64,000 nucleotides of DNA from Actinomadura harenae. GTDB lineage: Bacteria; Actinomycetota; Actinomycetes; Streptosporangiales; Streptosporangiaceae. The position numbers were made by a program, and so were the translations under genes. The number at the start of each line of letters is the position of its first letter. Within the stretch, counting starts at the first letter, position 1. The stretch spans positions 62,001-126,000 of the forward strand of contig NZ_RFFG01000005.1 in NCBI RefSeq assembly GCF_003696215.1, read 5' to 3'. Positions 49,622-58,140 of this stretch are shown piece after piece. The notes under the pieces are model-generated. The model searched no databases and was not told the origin of the DNA. It saw only the letters and a list, made by a program, of their open reading frames with translations.

Positions 49622-49839
49622 ATGCCCTCTGTCAAACGCCGTGGGGGCCCGGTCGATTCCCCACGACGGCTCGTACCCGCGTTGCACCGCGGCATCCTCG
49701 CGATCACCGCCTTCTGGGCGGTCGCGTGGTCGCCCGCGGTCGTCCCGGACGGTTCCCAGAGATCGTCCCACGCGCGCAGGGGCAGGTCACCCGATTATCC
49801 GGGCCCCACCGAGGGGAGTTTCACAGGGATGCCCCCGCT

Positions 49840-49869
49840 TTGACCCGGATCCGTACCGGCGAGTAGCGT
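49840..49869 (+). promoter_or_regulatory. aceB promoter TTGACC-N18-TAGCGT
   Basis: The -35 TTGACC is at 49840-49845 and the -10 TAGCGT at 49864-49869. Both are good matches with an 18-nt spacer. Transcription should begin near 49876, 14 bp before a palindrome. Confidence 0.78.
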
Positions 49870-49889
49870 TCTCCACACAACAGAACCGA

Positions 49890-49908
49890 AATTTCACCAT
49901 ACGAAATT
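49890..49908. promoter_or_regulatory. Palindrome AATTTC-N7-GAAATT, candidate repressor site
   Basis: Perfect 6-bp arms with a 7-bp spacer lie just downstream of the predicted start site of aceB, a typical repressor position. The A/T-rich arms stand out in this GC-rich context. An IclR-type glyoxylate regulator is a guess; none is encoded nearby. Confidence 0.6.
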
Positions 49909-49940
49909 CGAGAAGGCACGGCGAAGGGAAGGGCGGGCAC

Positions 49941-51542
49941 ATGACCGACGGTGTCGAGGTCCGGGGACCTCTGGGCGAGCGCTATGACGAGATCCTCACC
50001 CCCGAGGCTCTCGGCCTGCTCGCCACGCTCCAGCGGGAGTTCGGCGCACGCCGCGAGGAGCTGCTGAGGGCCCGTGAGGAGCGCCAGGAGCGGCTGTCGG
50101 CGGGCGGCACGCTGGACTTCCTGCCGGAGACGGCCGAGGTCCGCACCGACGAGACCTGGCGGGTCGCCGCCCCCGCGCCGGGCCTGCGGGACCGCCGGGT
50201 CGAGATCACCGGCCCGACCGACCGGAAGATGACGATCAACGCGCTGAACTCGGGCGCGAAGGTGTGGCTGGCCGACTTCGAGGACGCCAACACGCCGCTG
50301 TGGACGAACATGATCGAGGGCCAGCTGAACCTGCGGGACGCCCTCGACCGCACCATCGACTTCACCGACGCCAAGAGCGGCAAGTCCTACAGCCTCAAGG
50401 ACGACGAGGAACTCGCCACCATCGTCGTGCGCCCGCGCGGGTGGCACATGGAGGAGAAGCACCTTCTGGTGGACGGCGAGCCGATGTCCGGCTCCCTTTT
50501 CGACTTCGGCCTGTACTTCTTCCACAGCGCGCGCCGCCAGCTCGCCAAGGGCAAGGGCCCGTACTTCTACCTGCCGAAGATGGAGTCGCACCTGGAGGCC
50601 CGCCTCTGGAACGACGTCTTCAACCTGGCGCAGGACATGCTGGAGATCCCGCGCGGGACGATCCGGGCGACCGTCCTGATCGAGACCATCCCGGCCGCGT
50701 TCGAGATGGAGGAGATCCTCTACGAGCTGCGCGACCACTCCGCCGGGCTGAACGCGGGCCGCTGGGACTACCTGTTCAGCGTGATCAAGAAGTTCCGGGA
50801 CCGGGGCGCCGACTACGTCCTGCCGGAGCGGAACGCGATCACGATGACCGCGCCGTTCATGCAGGCGTACACCGAGCTGCTCGTCCGGACCTGCCACAAG
50901 CGCGGCGCGCACGCGATCGGCGGCATGGCGGCGTTCATCCCGTCCCGCAAGGACGCCGAGGTCAACAAGGTCGCGCTGGAGAAGGTCCGGGCGGACAAGA
51001 CGCGCGAGTCGGGCGCCGGCTTCGACGGCTCCTGGGTCGCGCACCCGGACCTGGTCCCGGTCTGCCGCGAGGTGTTCGACGGCGTCCTCGGGGACAAGCC
51101 GAACCAGCGCGAGCGGCTCCGCGACGACGTCAAGGTCTCCGCGGCCGACCTGCTGAACTTCAAGGCGACGCCGGGCGACATCACCGAGGCGGGCCTGCGC
51201 AACAACATCGACGTGGCGCTGCGCTACCTCGCCACCTGGCTGAACGGCTCGGGCGCGGTCGCGATCCACAACCTGATGGAGGACGCGGCGACCGCCGAGA
51301 TCTCCCGTTCGCAGGTGTGGCAGTGGATCCGCAACGGCGTGACCCTCAAGGAGGGGCAGCCCGTCACCCGTGAACTGGTCGAGCGCCTGCTGGACGAGGA
51401 GATGGCCACGATCCGCGCCGAACTGGGCGACGCCTACAACGAGCCGCGCTTCACCGAGGCTCTGGCGCTGTTCAAGGAGGTCACGCTCGCGGACGAGTAC
51501 TCCGAGTTCCTGACCACCCCGGCGTACATCCGCTTCCCGTAA
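49941..51542 (+). CDS. aceB: Malate synthase A
   Basis: 533 residues; condenses glyoxylate and acetyl-CoA to malate. Signature runs: [89 protein letters not shown], and [21 protein letters not shown] 49941 has a GAAGGG/GGCGGG ribosome site. The following glcDEF genes make its substrate glyoxylate from glycolate, so the set forms a small pathway. A terminator lies between. Confidence 0.96.
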   Translation: MTDGVEVRGPLGERYDEILTPEALGLLATLQREFGARREELLRAREERQERLSAGGTLDFLPETAEVRTDETWRVAAPAPGLRDRRVEITGPTDRKMTINALNSGAKVWLADFEDANTPLWTNMIEGQLNLRDALDRTIDFTDAKSGKSYSLKDDEELATIVVRPRGWHMEEKHLLVDGEPMSGSLFDFGLYFFHSARRQLAKGKGPYFYLPKMESHLEARLWNDVFNLAQDMLEIPRGTIRATVLIETIPAAFEMEEILYELRDHSAGLNAGRWDYLFSVIKKFRDRGADYVLPERNAITMTAPFMQAYTELLVRTCHKRGAHAIGGMAAFIPSRKDAEVNKVALEKVRADKTRESGAGFDGSWVAHPDLVPVCREVFDGVLGDKPNQRERLRDDVKVSAADLLNFKATPGDITEAGLRNNIDVALRYLATWLNGSGAVAIHNLMEDAATAEISRSQVWQWIRNGVTLKEGQPVTRELVERLLDEEMATIRAELGDAYNEPRFTEALALFKEVTLADEYSEFLTTPAYIRFP

Positions 51543-51563
51543 GGGAAGACTCCCGGAACGCAT

Positions 51564-51596
51564 GGGCGCGGTGGCCTGACCGAGGCCGCCGCGCCC
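51564..51596. terminator. Hairpin between aceB and glcD
   Basis: A 14-bp stem (51564-51577 with 51583-51596, one G-U) and a 5-nt loop. It may reduce glcDEF transcription relative to aceB. Confidence 0.7.
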
Positions 51597-51626
51597 CTCG
51601 CCCTAGCGAGATGGCAGGGGGACGGC

Positions 51627-53081
51627 ATGGCAGACACTCTCCGGGCCTTGGCCGAGCGTTGTACCCGCTTGCTCGGCCCTGAGTGGACCATCACCGATCC
51701 TGTGCGGTTGCGCACGTACGAGTGCGATGGGCTGACGTCCCACCGTGCCTCTCCCGGGCTGGTCGTCCTGCCGGAGACGGCCGAGCAGATCGCCGCCATC
51801 GTGCGCGCGTGCGCCGAGGTCGGCGTCCCCTATGTGGCCCGAGGTTCGGGGACGGGTCTGTCCGGTGGGGCGCTCCCCCGGACGGACGGCGTGCTCATCG
51901 TGACGTCCAGGATGCGCCGCATTCTCGATGTCGATGTGGCGAACCAGCGCGCGACGGTCGAGCCGGGCGTGATCAACCTGGACGTGACACGCGCCGCGCG
52001 CCCGCACGGGTACTACTTCGCGCCCGACCCGTCCAGCCAGCAGATCTGCTCGGTCGGCGGGAACGTGGCGGAGAACTCGGGCGGCGCGCACTGCCTGAAG
52101 TACGGGTTCACCGCGCACCACGTGCTGGCCTGCGAGATCGTCACCCCGGACGGCGAGATCACGGAGCTGTCCCGGGACGATCCGGGCTTCGACCTGCTGG
52201 GCGTCTTCGTCGGCTCGGAGGGGACGCTCGGCGTCACGACCAAGATCACCGTGCGGCTGACCCGGCTGCCGGAGACCGTCCAGACGCTGCTGGCCGCGTT
52301 CGACACGATCGGGCAGGGCGGCGAGGCGGTGTCGGCGATCATCGCCGCCGGGGTGGTGCCGGCCGCGATCGAGATGATGGACGCGCTGTCCATCGAGGCC
52401 GCCGAGGCGGCCGTGGCCTGCGGGTATCCGGACGGCGCGGGCGCGGTCCTGGTGGTCGAGCTGGACGGCCCGGAGGCGACGGTCGCGCACCAGTTCGCCG
52501 AGGTCGGACGGCTGTGCCGGGAGACGGGCGCGTTCGAGATCCGGGTCGCGGCCGACGACACCGAGCGGGCGCTGATCTGGAAGGGGCGCAAGTCCGCGTT
52601 CGCCGCGATGGGCCGGATCAGCCCCGCCTACATCGTCCAGGACGGCGTGATCCCGCGGACCGCGCTCGGTGAGGTGCTGGACCGTATCGACGCGCTCAGC
52701 CGGGAGTCCGGCGTACGCGTCGCGAACGTCTTCCATGCCGGTGACGGCAATCTGCATCCGCTCGTGCTTTTCGACGATGCGGTACCGGGCGCGCAGGAGC
52801 GGGCCGAGACGGTCTCTGGCGCGATCCTCGATCTCTGTATCGAGCACGGGGGTTCCATCACGGGCGAGCACGGCGTAGGCGTGGACAAGGCCCGGTACAT
52901 GCCGCGCATGTTCAGCGACGACGACCTGGACACGATGCAGATGGTCCGGTGCGGTTTCGACCCGGCGGGGCTGTGCAACCCGGGCAAGGTGTTCCCGACG
53001 CCGCGCCTGTGCGGGGAGGTTCCGGGTGTCCGGAAAGGCCCGCACCCACTGGTCGCGGAGGGAAAGGCTGACCTGTTCTGA
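51627..53081 (+). CDS. glcD: Glycolate oxidase FAD subunit GlcD
   Basis: 484 residues: FAD-binding PCMH domain (LVVLPETAEQIAAIVRACAEVGVPYVARGSGTGLSGGALP), SVGGNVAENSGGAHCLKYG, GSEGTLGVTTKI, and the C-terminal VANVFHAGDGNLHPL ... ITGEHGVGVDKARYM. It oxidises glycolate (or lactate) to the 2-oxoacid with GlcE and GlcF. The stop shares one base with the glcE start (TGATG). Confidence 0.94.
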   Translation: MADTLRALAERCTRLLGPEWTITDPVRLRTYECDGLTSHRASPGLVVLPETAEQIAAIVRACAEVGVPYVARGSGTGLSGGALPRTDGVLIVTSRMRRILDVDVANQRATVEPGVINLDVTRAARPHGYYFAPDPSSQQICSVGGNVAENSGGAHCLKYGFTAHHVLACEIVTPDGEITELSRDDPGFDLLGVFVGSEGTLGVTTKITVRLTRLPETVQTLLAAFDTIGQGGEAVSAIIAAGVVPAAIEMMDALSIEAAEAAVACGYPDGAGAVLVVELDGPEATVAHQFAEVGRLCRETGAFEIRVAADDTERALIWKGRKSAFAAMGRISPAYIVQDGVIPRTALGEVLDRIDALSRESGVRVANVFHAGDGNLHPLVLFDDAVPGAQERAETVSGAILDLCIEHGGSITGEHGVGVDKARYMPRMFSDDDLDTMQMVRCGFDPAGLCNPGKVFPTPRLCGEVPGVRKGPHPLVAEGKADLF

Positions 53082-54235
53082 TGTCCGTTCTGGATGCGTT
53101 CGCCAAGGTCTGTGCCGACGTCCGCCCTGGTACGGGCGCCGATCGGGTCGACGGCATGATTCCGCAGGTCATCGCCGCTCCCACCAGCCTGGACGAGGCG
53201 TCGGCGGTGGTGCGGACGGCCGCCGGGCACGGTTGGGCCGTCGTCCCGTCCGGCACGGGGACCAAGCTCGATCACGGCCGTCCCGTCGAACGTTGCGACG
53301 TGTTCGTGACGACCCGGAACCTCGACCGGATCATCAAGCACTCCCCCGGCGACCTGACGCTGCACGTCGAGGCCGGGCTGACGTTCGAGGCGCTGCGCGC
53401 GGCCGAGGCCGGCGGGTGGGGGCAGCACCTGGCGCTGGCCCCGCCCATGGACGGGACGATCGGCGGCGCAATCGCGACCGACGTCGCGGGTCCGGGCCGG
53501 CTGCTCCACGGATCCGCGCGTGACCTGCTGATCGGGATCACGGTCGTCCGGGCGGACGGCACGGTCGCGCGGTCCGGCGGCAAGGTCGTCAAGAACGTCG
53601 CCGGATACGACCTGGGCAAGCTCTACACGGGTTCGCTCGGCACGCTCGGCCTCATCGTGGACGCGACGTTCCGCATGCATCCGGCCGCGCGCGTCGTGCG
53701 GGTGGCGGCCACGGTCAAGGACCCTGGACGGGCCGTCCAGGCGGTGCTGCATTCCCAGGTCGTCCCGCGTGCGCTCGAGATCGACCGTCCGGCAGGATCG
53801 GACGAGACGACGGTCGCGGTGGAGGCCGAGACCGAGACTCCTGACGAGACGTCCGCGCGCCTGCGCGAGCTGCTCGGTGGTTCGCCCGCTCCCGACCCCA
53901 CCTGGTGGGGCAGCCTTCCAGAGGGCGAGGTCGTGGCGGAGATCCGGAGTCTCCCGGCCCGCTTGCCCGAGATCATGGACATCGCCAAGGGTCTGCCTCT
54001 GCGCGGTTCTACGGGCGCCGGACGCCTCTACGCCGTACCGGACGATCTGGAAGCGCTACGTGAAGCGCTGAAGCCGATCGGGGCGCGGGTCGTCCTCGTG
54101 CGCGCGGGGCAGGCCGTCCGTGAGTCCGTGGACGTCTGGGGACCGATGCCGGCTCTCCCGCTCATGCGACGCGTGAAGGACCAGTTCGATCCCGACCACC
54201 GGCTCTCGCCCGGTCGGTTCGCCGAAGGAGTGTGA
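53081..54235 (+). CDS. glcE: Glycolate oxidase subunit GlcE (FAD-binding)
   Basis: 384 residues. It has the same PCMH half (PQVIAAPTSLDEASAVVRTAAGHGWAVVPSGTGTKLDHGR, DVFVTTRNLDRIIKHSPGDLTLHVEAGLTFEAL, GTIGGAIATDVAGPGRLLHG) but a shorter, divergent C-terminus, as GlcE does. VKNVAGYDLGKLYTGSLGTLG is the FAD contact. Coupled to glcD by TGATG. Confidence 0.93.
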   Translation: MSVLDAFAKVCADVRPGTGADRVDGMIPQVIAAPTSLDEASAVVRTAAGHGWAVVPSGTGTKLDHGRPVERCDVFVTTRNLDRIIKHSPGDLTLHVEAGLTFEALRAAEAGGWGQHLALAPPMDGTIGGAIATDVAGPGRLLHGSARDLLIGITVVRADGTVARSGGKVVKNVAGYDLGKLYTGSLGTLGLIVDATFRMHPAARVVRVAATVKDPGRAVQAVLHSQVVPRALEIDRPAGSDETTVAVEAETETPDETSARLRELLGGSPAPDPTWWGSLPEGEVVAEIRSLPARLPEIMDIAKGLPLRGSTGAGRLYAVPDDLEALREALKPIGARVVLVRAGQAVRESVDVWGPMPALPLMRRVKDQFDPDHRLSPGRFAEGV

Positions 54236-54239
54236 CCTC

Positions 54240-55520
54240 GTGGCCCGGCCGGACGAACTGCCGAACCTGCTGAACGACTGCGTCCACTGCGGCTTCTGCC
54301 TGCCGACCTGCCCGACCTATGTGCTGTGGGGCGAGGAGATGGACTCGCCGCGCGGACGCATCCACCTCATGCGGCAGCACGAGGAGGGCGCGCCGCTGGA
54401 CGACGCCATGGTCCAGCACTTCGACGCGTGCCTGGGGTGCATGGCGTGCGTGACGGCCTGCCCGTCCGGCGTCCGGTACGACCGGCTCATCGAGGTCACC
54501 CGGGCCCGCGTCGAGGCCGAGCACCCGCGGTCGCGGGGCGAGCGAGCGGTCCGTGAGGCGATTTTCCGGCTGTTCCCGTACCCGAACCGGCTGCGGGCGC
54601 TCCGGGGCCCGCTACGGGCCTATCAGCGCTCCGGGCTGCCCGCCCTGGTCAGGCGCAGCGGCATCCTGGAGCGCCTGTCCCCGACGCTCGCCGCGATGGA
54701 GCGTCTCGCGCCGCCGTCCGGGAAGGCTCCCAGGCTGCCCGAACGGGTCTCCGCACGTGGCGGACGGCGGGCGACGGTCGGGATGCTCACGGGATGCGTC
54801 CAGCGCGAGTTCTTCCCCGGCGTGAACGCGGCGACCGCGCGCGTGCTGGCCCTGGAGGGCTGCGACGTGCTCATCCCGCGCCACCAGGGTTGTTGTGGAG
54901 CGCTGTCCCTGCACTCCGGGCGTGACGAGGAGGCCCGCGCGTTCGCGCGCCGGACGGTCGAGACGTTCGAGGGTGTGGACGTCATCGTGGTCAACTCGGC
55001 GGGCTGCGGCTCGGCGATGAAGGAGTACGAGTCACTCCTCGCGGACGATTCCGCCTGGGCGGCTCGTGCGCGCGCCCTCTCGGAGAAGACCCGGGACCTG
55101 GCCGAGTACCTCGTCGAGCTGGGCCCGCGCGCCGAACGGCACCCGCTGCCGGTGACCGCCGCCTACCACGACGCCTGTCACCTCGCGCACGCGCAGGGGG
55201 TGCGATCTCAGCCGCGCGCCCTGCTGACGGGCATCCCTGAGCTGACCGTGAAGGAGATCGCGGACCCGGACATCTGCTGTGGCTCGGCCGGCACCTACAA
55301 CCTTCTCCAGCCGGACGCGGCGGCCGAACTGGGCGACCGCAAGGCGGCGAACGTGGCCGCGACCGGCGCGGACCTCCTCGTCGCCGCGAACCCCGGATGC
55401 TCGCTCCAGATCGCCCAGGCCCTGGAACGGCACGGCGCGCCGCTTCCGGTCGCGCACACCGCCCAGGTGCTGGACGCGTCGCTCCGCGGCCGTCCCGCCT
55501 CGACCTTGCTCACCCTGTGA
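54240..55520 (+). CDS. glcF: Glycolate oxidase iron-sulfur subunit GlcF
   Basis: 426 residues. Two 4Fe-4S motifs (C14-VH-C17-GF-C20-LPT-C24-P and CLGCMACVTACP near 62-72) are followed by two CCG domains (HQGCCGAL; DACHLAHAQGV...DICCGSAGTYNLL). It passes electrons from GlcDE to the membrane. GTG 54240 lies 4 nt after the glcE stop, so glcDEF is one unit. Confidence 0.94.
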   Translation: MARPDELPNLLNDCVHCGFCLPTCPTYVLWGEEMDSPRGRIHLMRQHEEGAPLDDAMVQHFDACLGCMACVTACPSGVRYDRLIEVTRARVEAEHPRSRGERAVREAIFRLFPYPNRLRALRGPLRAYQRSGLPALVRRSGILERLSPTLAAMERLAPPSGKAPRLPERVSARGGRRATVGMLTGCVQREFFPGVNAATARVLALEGCDVLIPRHQGCCGALSLHSGRDEEARAFARRTVETFEGVDVIVVNSAGCGSAMKEYESLLADDSAWAARARALSEKTRDLAEYLVELGPRAERHPLPVTAAYHDACHLAHAQGVRSQPRALLTGIPELTVKEIADPDICCGSAGTYNLLQPDAAAELGDRKAANVAATGADLLVAANPGCSLQIAQALERHGAPLPVAHTAQVLDASLRGRPASTLLTL

Positions 55521-55675
55521 GCCCCGCCGTTGCTCATTTGTTGACAAGTCCCGATACGTCGCCGCTGACAATGCATCGTTCCACGTCAGAGGCCTGACCG
55601 GCCGGTCAGCGGCGGGGACTCGTCAGGTATCGTGACCCACCCGACGCACCAGGACGCATCCCCCGAGGCCGACAG

Positions 55676-56407
55676 ATGTCCCACAGCCACCGATCCCACC
55701 GCCGCCGCAAGAAGACCACCACCGGCAAGCTCGGGCTCGCGGGCGCGCTCACCGGCGCGCTCGGCATCGGCGCGGTCGCGGCCGTGATCATCGTGCTGCG
55801 CCCGGACGCTCCCGGCTCGCCCTCGATGGCCGGGACGGGCCGCGACACCTCGCAGAACGGATCGGCTCCCAGTGGCGTCCCTTCCGGAGGCCCCACTCCC
55901 ATGTCCGCGCCGAAAGCGGGGCGCGAGCTCAGTTTCACTACACCCGAGGGCTTTGGCTACACGCTGGCCGCCGTCCGTTCGGGCACGGACAGGCAGCCCC
56001 TGTCGACGAGCCAGGCCCCCAAGGACGGCGAGACGTACGCGTACGCGGACTACGTCCTGACCAACAGCCAGCGCCGTCCCAAACCGCTGGACTTCCCGGC
56101 CGACCTTTTCATGCCGCGCGACTCGGTTCCCTCGTCCGCGCGAGAACGGTGCATGCCCCAGCCCGGCGTGCCCGACACCATGTGCACCCTGCCGAACCAC
56201 AGCGAGGTCACCGCCCGCATCGGCGACGCCAAGGCGCCCTTCGCACAGGACGGCGACACCGTCCTGCCCGCTGGTGGCTCCTACATCGTCCGGGTCGCAT
56301 CCGACCTGCCCGTAAGCGACGGCACCGCGTCACGCGATCTGCGCCTCTTCGTATGGGACGCCCGCTTCACCAGTGACCGCAAGGGCGTGGAGATCCCGCT
56401 CCCTTAG
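55676..56407 (+). CDS. Membrane-anchored extracellular protein, unknown
   Basis: 243 residues: basic N-terminus (SHRSHRRRKK), one TM helix (~20-42), a Gly/Ser/Pro linker, then a beta-rich external domain (GFGYTLAAVRSG, ETYAYADYVLTNSQRRP, DLFMPRDSVP, VRVASDLPVS) like DUF4352-type immunoglobulin-like domains. Two Cys flank PGVPDTM. A TATCGT -10 at 55628-55633 is likely; the function is unknown. Confidence 0.72.
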   Translation: MSHSHRSHRRRKKTTTGKLGLAGALTGALGIGAVAAVIIVLRPDAPGSPSMAGTGRDTSQNGSAPSGVPSGGPTPMSAPKAGRELSFTTPEGFGYTLAAVRSGTDRQPLSTSQAPKDGETYAYADYVLTNSQRRPKPLDFPADLFMPRDSVPSSARERCMPQPGVPDTMCTLPNHSEVTARIGDAKAPFAQDGDTVLPAGGSYIVRVASDLPVSDGTASRDLRLFVWDARFTSDRKGVEIPLP

Positions 56408-56445
56408 CCGTCACCTCTCAGTCGTCGCCCCTCGGCTGTCGCCTC

Positions 56446-58140
56446 TCAGGCGTCGCCGCTGAACCCGATGTCCTCGAAGGCCGGTTCCCAGAATCCGCAT
56501 GCGCCCAGGTTGGCGAGCCCCGCCCTCACGGCGACGACCTGGGGGCGCTGGTAGAGAGGCAGCACCGTCGCCTCCTGCCAGACCAGCTTGTCGGCCGCGT
56601 TGATCAACCTGCGCGCACGAGCAGGTTCCACCTCGGCTATGGCCCGGTCCATGGCCGTGTCGATCTGGGCGGATCCCACGCGGGAGTAGTTCTGCTGAAT
56701 GTGATCGCCCTGCGGACGAGCGAAGACCGACCGCAACGGTGACAGCGGAAACGCGGTGCCCAGCCATGAGAACGGCACGATGTCGAAGTTCCCCGGCGTG
56801 ACGTATTGATCGAACAGGTCGTCCGTGGGGACGGGCACGATGTCCACGCGCACGCCCACGCGCGCGAGGAGCGCACGGGTCAGCTCCCCCTCACGCCTGC
56901 TGGTCGCCACGCCAGAGGGCACGACGAAGCGCAACGCGAGTGTCCGGCCGTTCTTCACCCGGTAGGCGCGGCCGTGCCGGATCCAGCCCGCCGCGTCCAG
57001 GAGCCGCCCGGCGCGCTCCGGGTCGTAGCGGCCGAGATCACCCGAGTCGTCCCGGTATCCGGCCTGCGTGTTGACGTAGAAGTGGTTCCCCAGCGGACGC
57101 GGCGGACGGCCCAGCCCCGCCAGGTCGGACCGGACGATCACGTCGCGGTCCACGGCCATGAACAGCGCACGCCGGACCCGCACGTCGGACAGCAGCGGCG
57201 ACGCCGCGTTGAACGTCAGGTGCCGCCAGTCGGGGCCGCCCGCGCGGCGGATCCGCGCGCCCCGGACCTCGGCGGCCCTGCGCAGCCCGGCCGGGTCGGT
57301 GCCGACGTCCATGAGGTCCACCTCGCCGTTGGCGAACGCGCCGGGCATCGCGCCGGGGTCCAGGGCGCGGAAGACGATCCCGTCCAGCTTGGCGGGCCGC
57401 CCCCACCAGCCCGGGTCCCGGACGAGCTCGACGGTCTTGGCGGTCTCGTCGATCCGGCGGACCCGGAACGGCCCGGCCGTCACCGGCACCCGGTTCACCC
57501 AGCCGTCGTTGAACACGCGCGGATTCCTGCTGGTCGCGGCCGGATAGAGCGGGCTGAACAGGCTGCGCCAGTCGGCGTAGGGACGGTCGAACGCGACCTT
57601 GACCTCCCGGTCGTCCGTCCCGCGCTGGACCTTCGTGATCTCCCGGTAGCCGGTGACGGTCGCGACCTGGAAGCGCGGGTCGCGTCCTGACAGCGCGCGC
57701 GCCTGGGCGGCGAAATCGGCGTATCCGATGGGTTTCCCGTTCGACCAGTGCGCGTGCGGGTTGATCCGGTACGTGACGACCTGCCGCGGCTTGGTCATCG
57801 TGACACGCGCCGATTCGAGGAACTCGGGTACGGGATGCGGGACGGCCTTCTCGTCCGCGCGCATGAGGAACGGCAGGATGCCTTGCAGGACGAGAGCCAC
57901 CGTCCCCTTGCCACCGTTCACATGGTGGAAGTTGAACTGGGCTGGGAATTCCGGCAGCGGCCAGCGCAGCGTCCCACCGAAGCGAACACGGTCGCGCGGC
58001 TGTGGATTCACATCGTAGGCGGGCGGTTGACCGCTCCTGGTCGACGCCATGGAGGACGAGGCGTCGGGCACGCTGCACCCTGTCGCCGCACATACCGAAG
58101 CGACCGCGAGGGCGAGGGCGCTCCAAGGCCGCAGGATCAT
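56446..58140 (-). CDS. Peptide ABC transporter substrate-binding lipoprotein
   Basis: 564 residues. Signal peptide with lipobox AATGC near residue 22; SBP family 5 body (FGGTLRWPLPEFPAQFNFHHV, VTYRINPHAHWSNGKPIGYADF, NAASPLLSDVRVRRALFMAVDRDVI, VPFSWLGTAFPLSPLRSVF). It captures oligopeptides outside the cell for the transporter encoded just upstream. ATG 58140 overlaps the ATPase stop by 4 bp (ATGA), so the four genes form one coupled operon. Confidence 0.93.
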   Translation of the reverse strand: MILRPWSALALAVASVCAATGCSVPDASSSMASTRSGQPPAYDVNPQPRDRVRFGGTLRWPLPEFPAQFNFHHVNGGKGTVALVLQGILPFLMRADEKAVPHPVPEFLESARVTMTKPRQVVTYRINPHAHWSNGKPIGYADFAAQARALSGRDPRFQVATVTGYREITKVQRGTDDREVKVAFDRPYADWRSLFSPLYPAATSRNPRVFNDGWVNRVPVTAGPFRVRRIDETAKTVELVRDPGWWGRPAKLDGIVFRALDPGAMPGAFANGEVDLMDVGTDPAGLRRAAEVRGARIRRAGGPDWRHLTFNAASPLLSDVRVRRALFMAVDRDVIVRSDLAGLGRPPRPLGNHFYVNTQAGYRDDSGDLGRYDPERAGRLLDAAGWIRHGRAYRVKNGRTLALRFVVPSGVATSRREGELTRALLARVGVRVDIVPVPTDDLFDQYVTPGNFDIVPFSWLGTAFPLSPLRSVFARPQGDHIQQNYSRVGSAQIDTAMDRAIAEVEPARARRLINAADKLVWQEATVLPLYQRPQVVAVRAGLANLGACGFWEPAFEDIGFSGDA

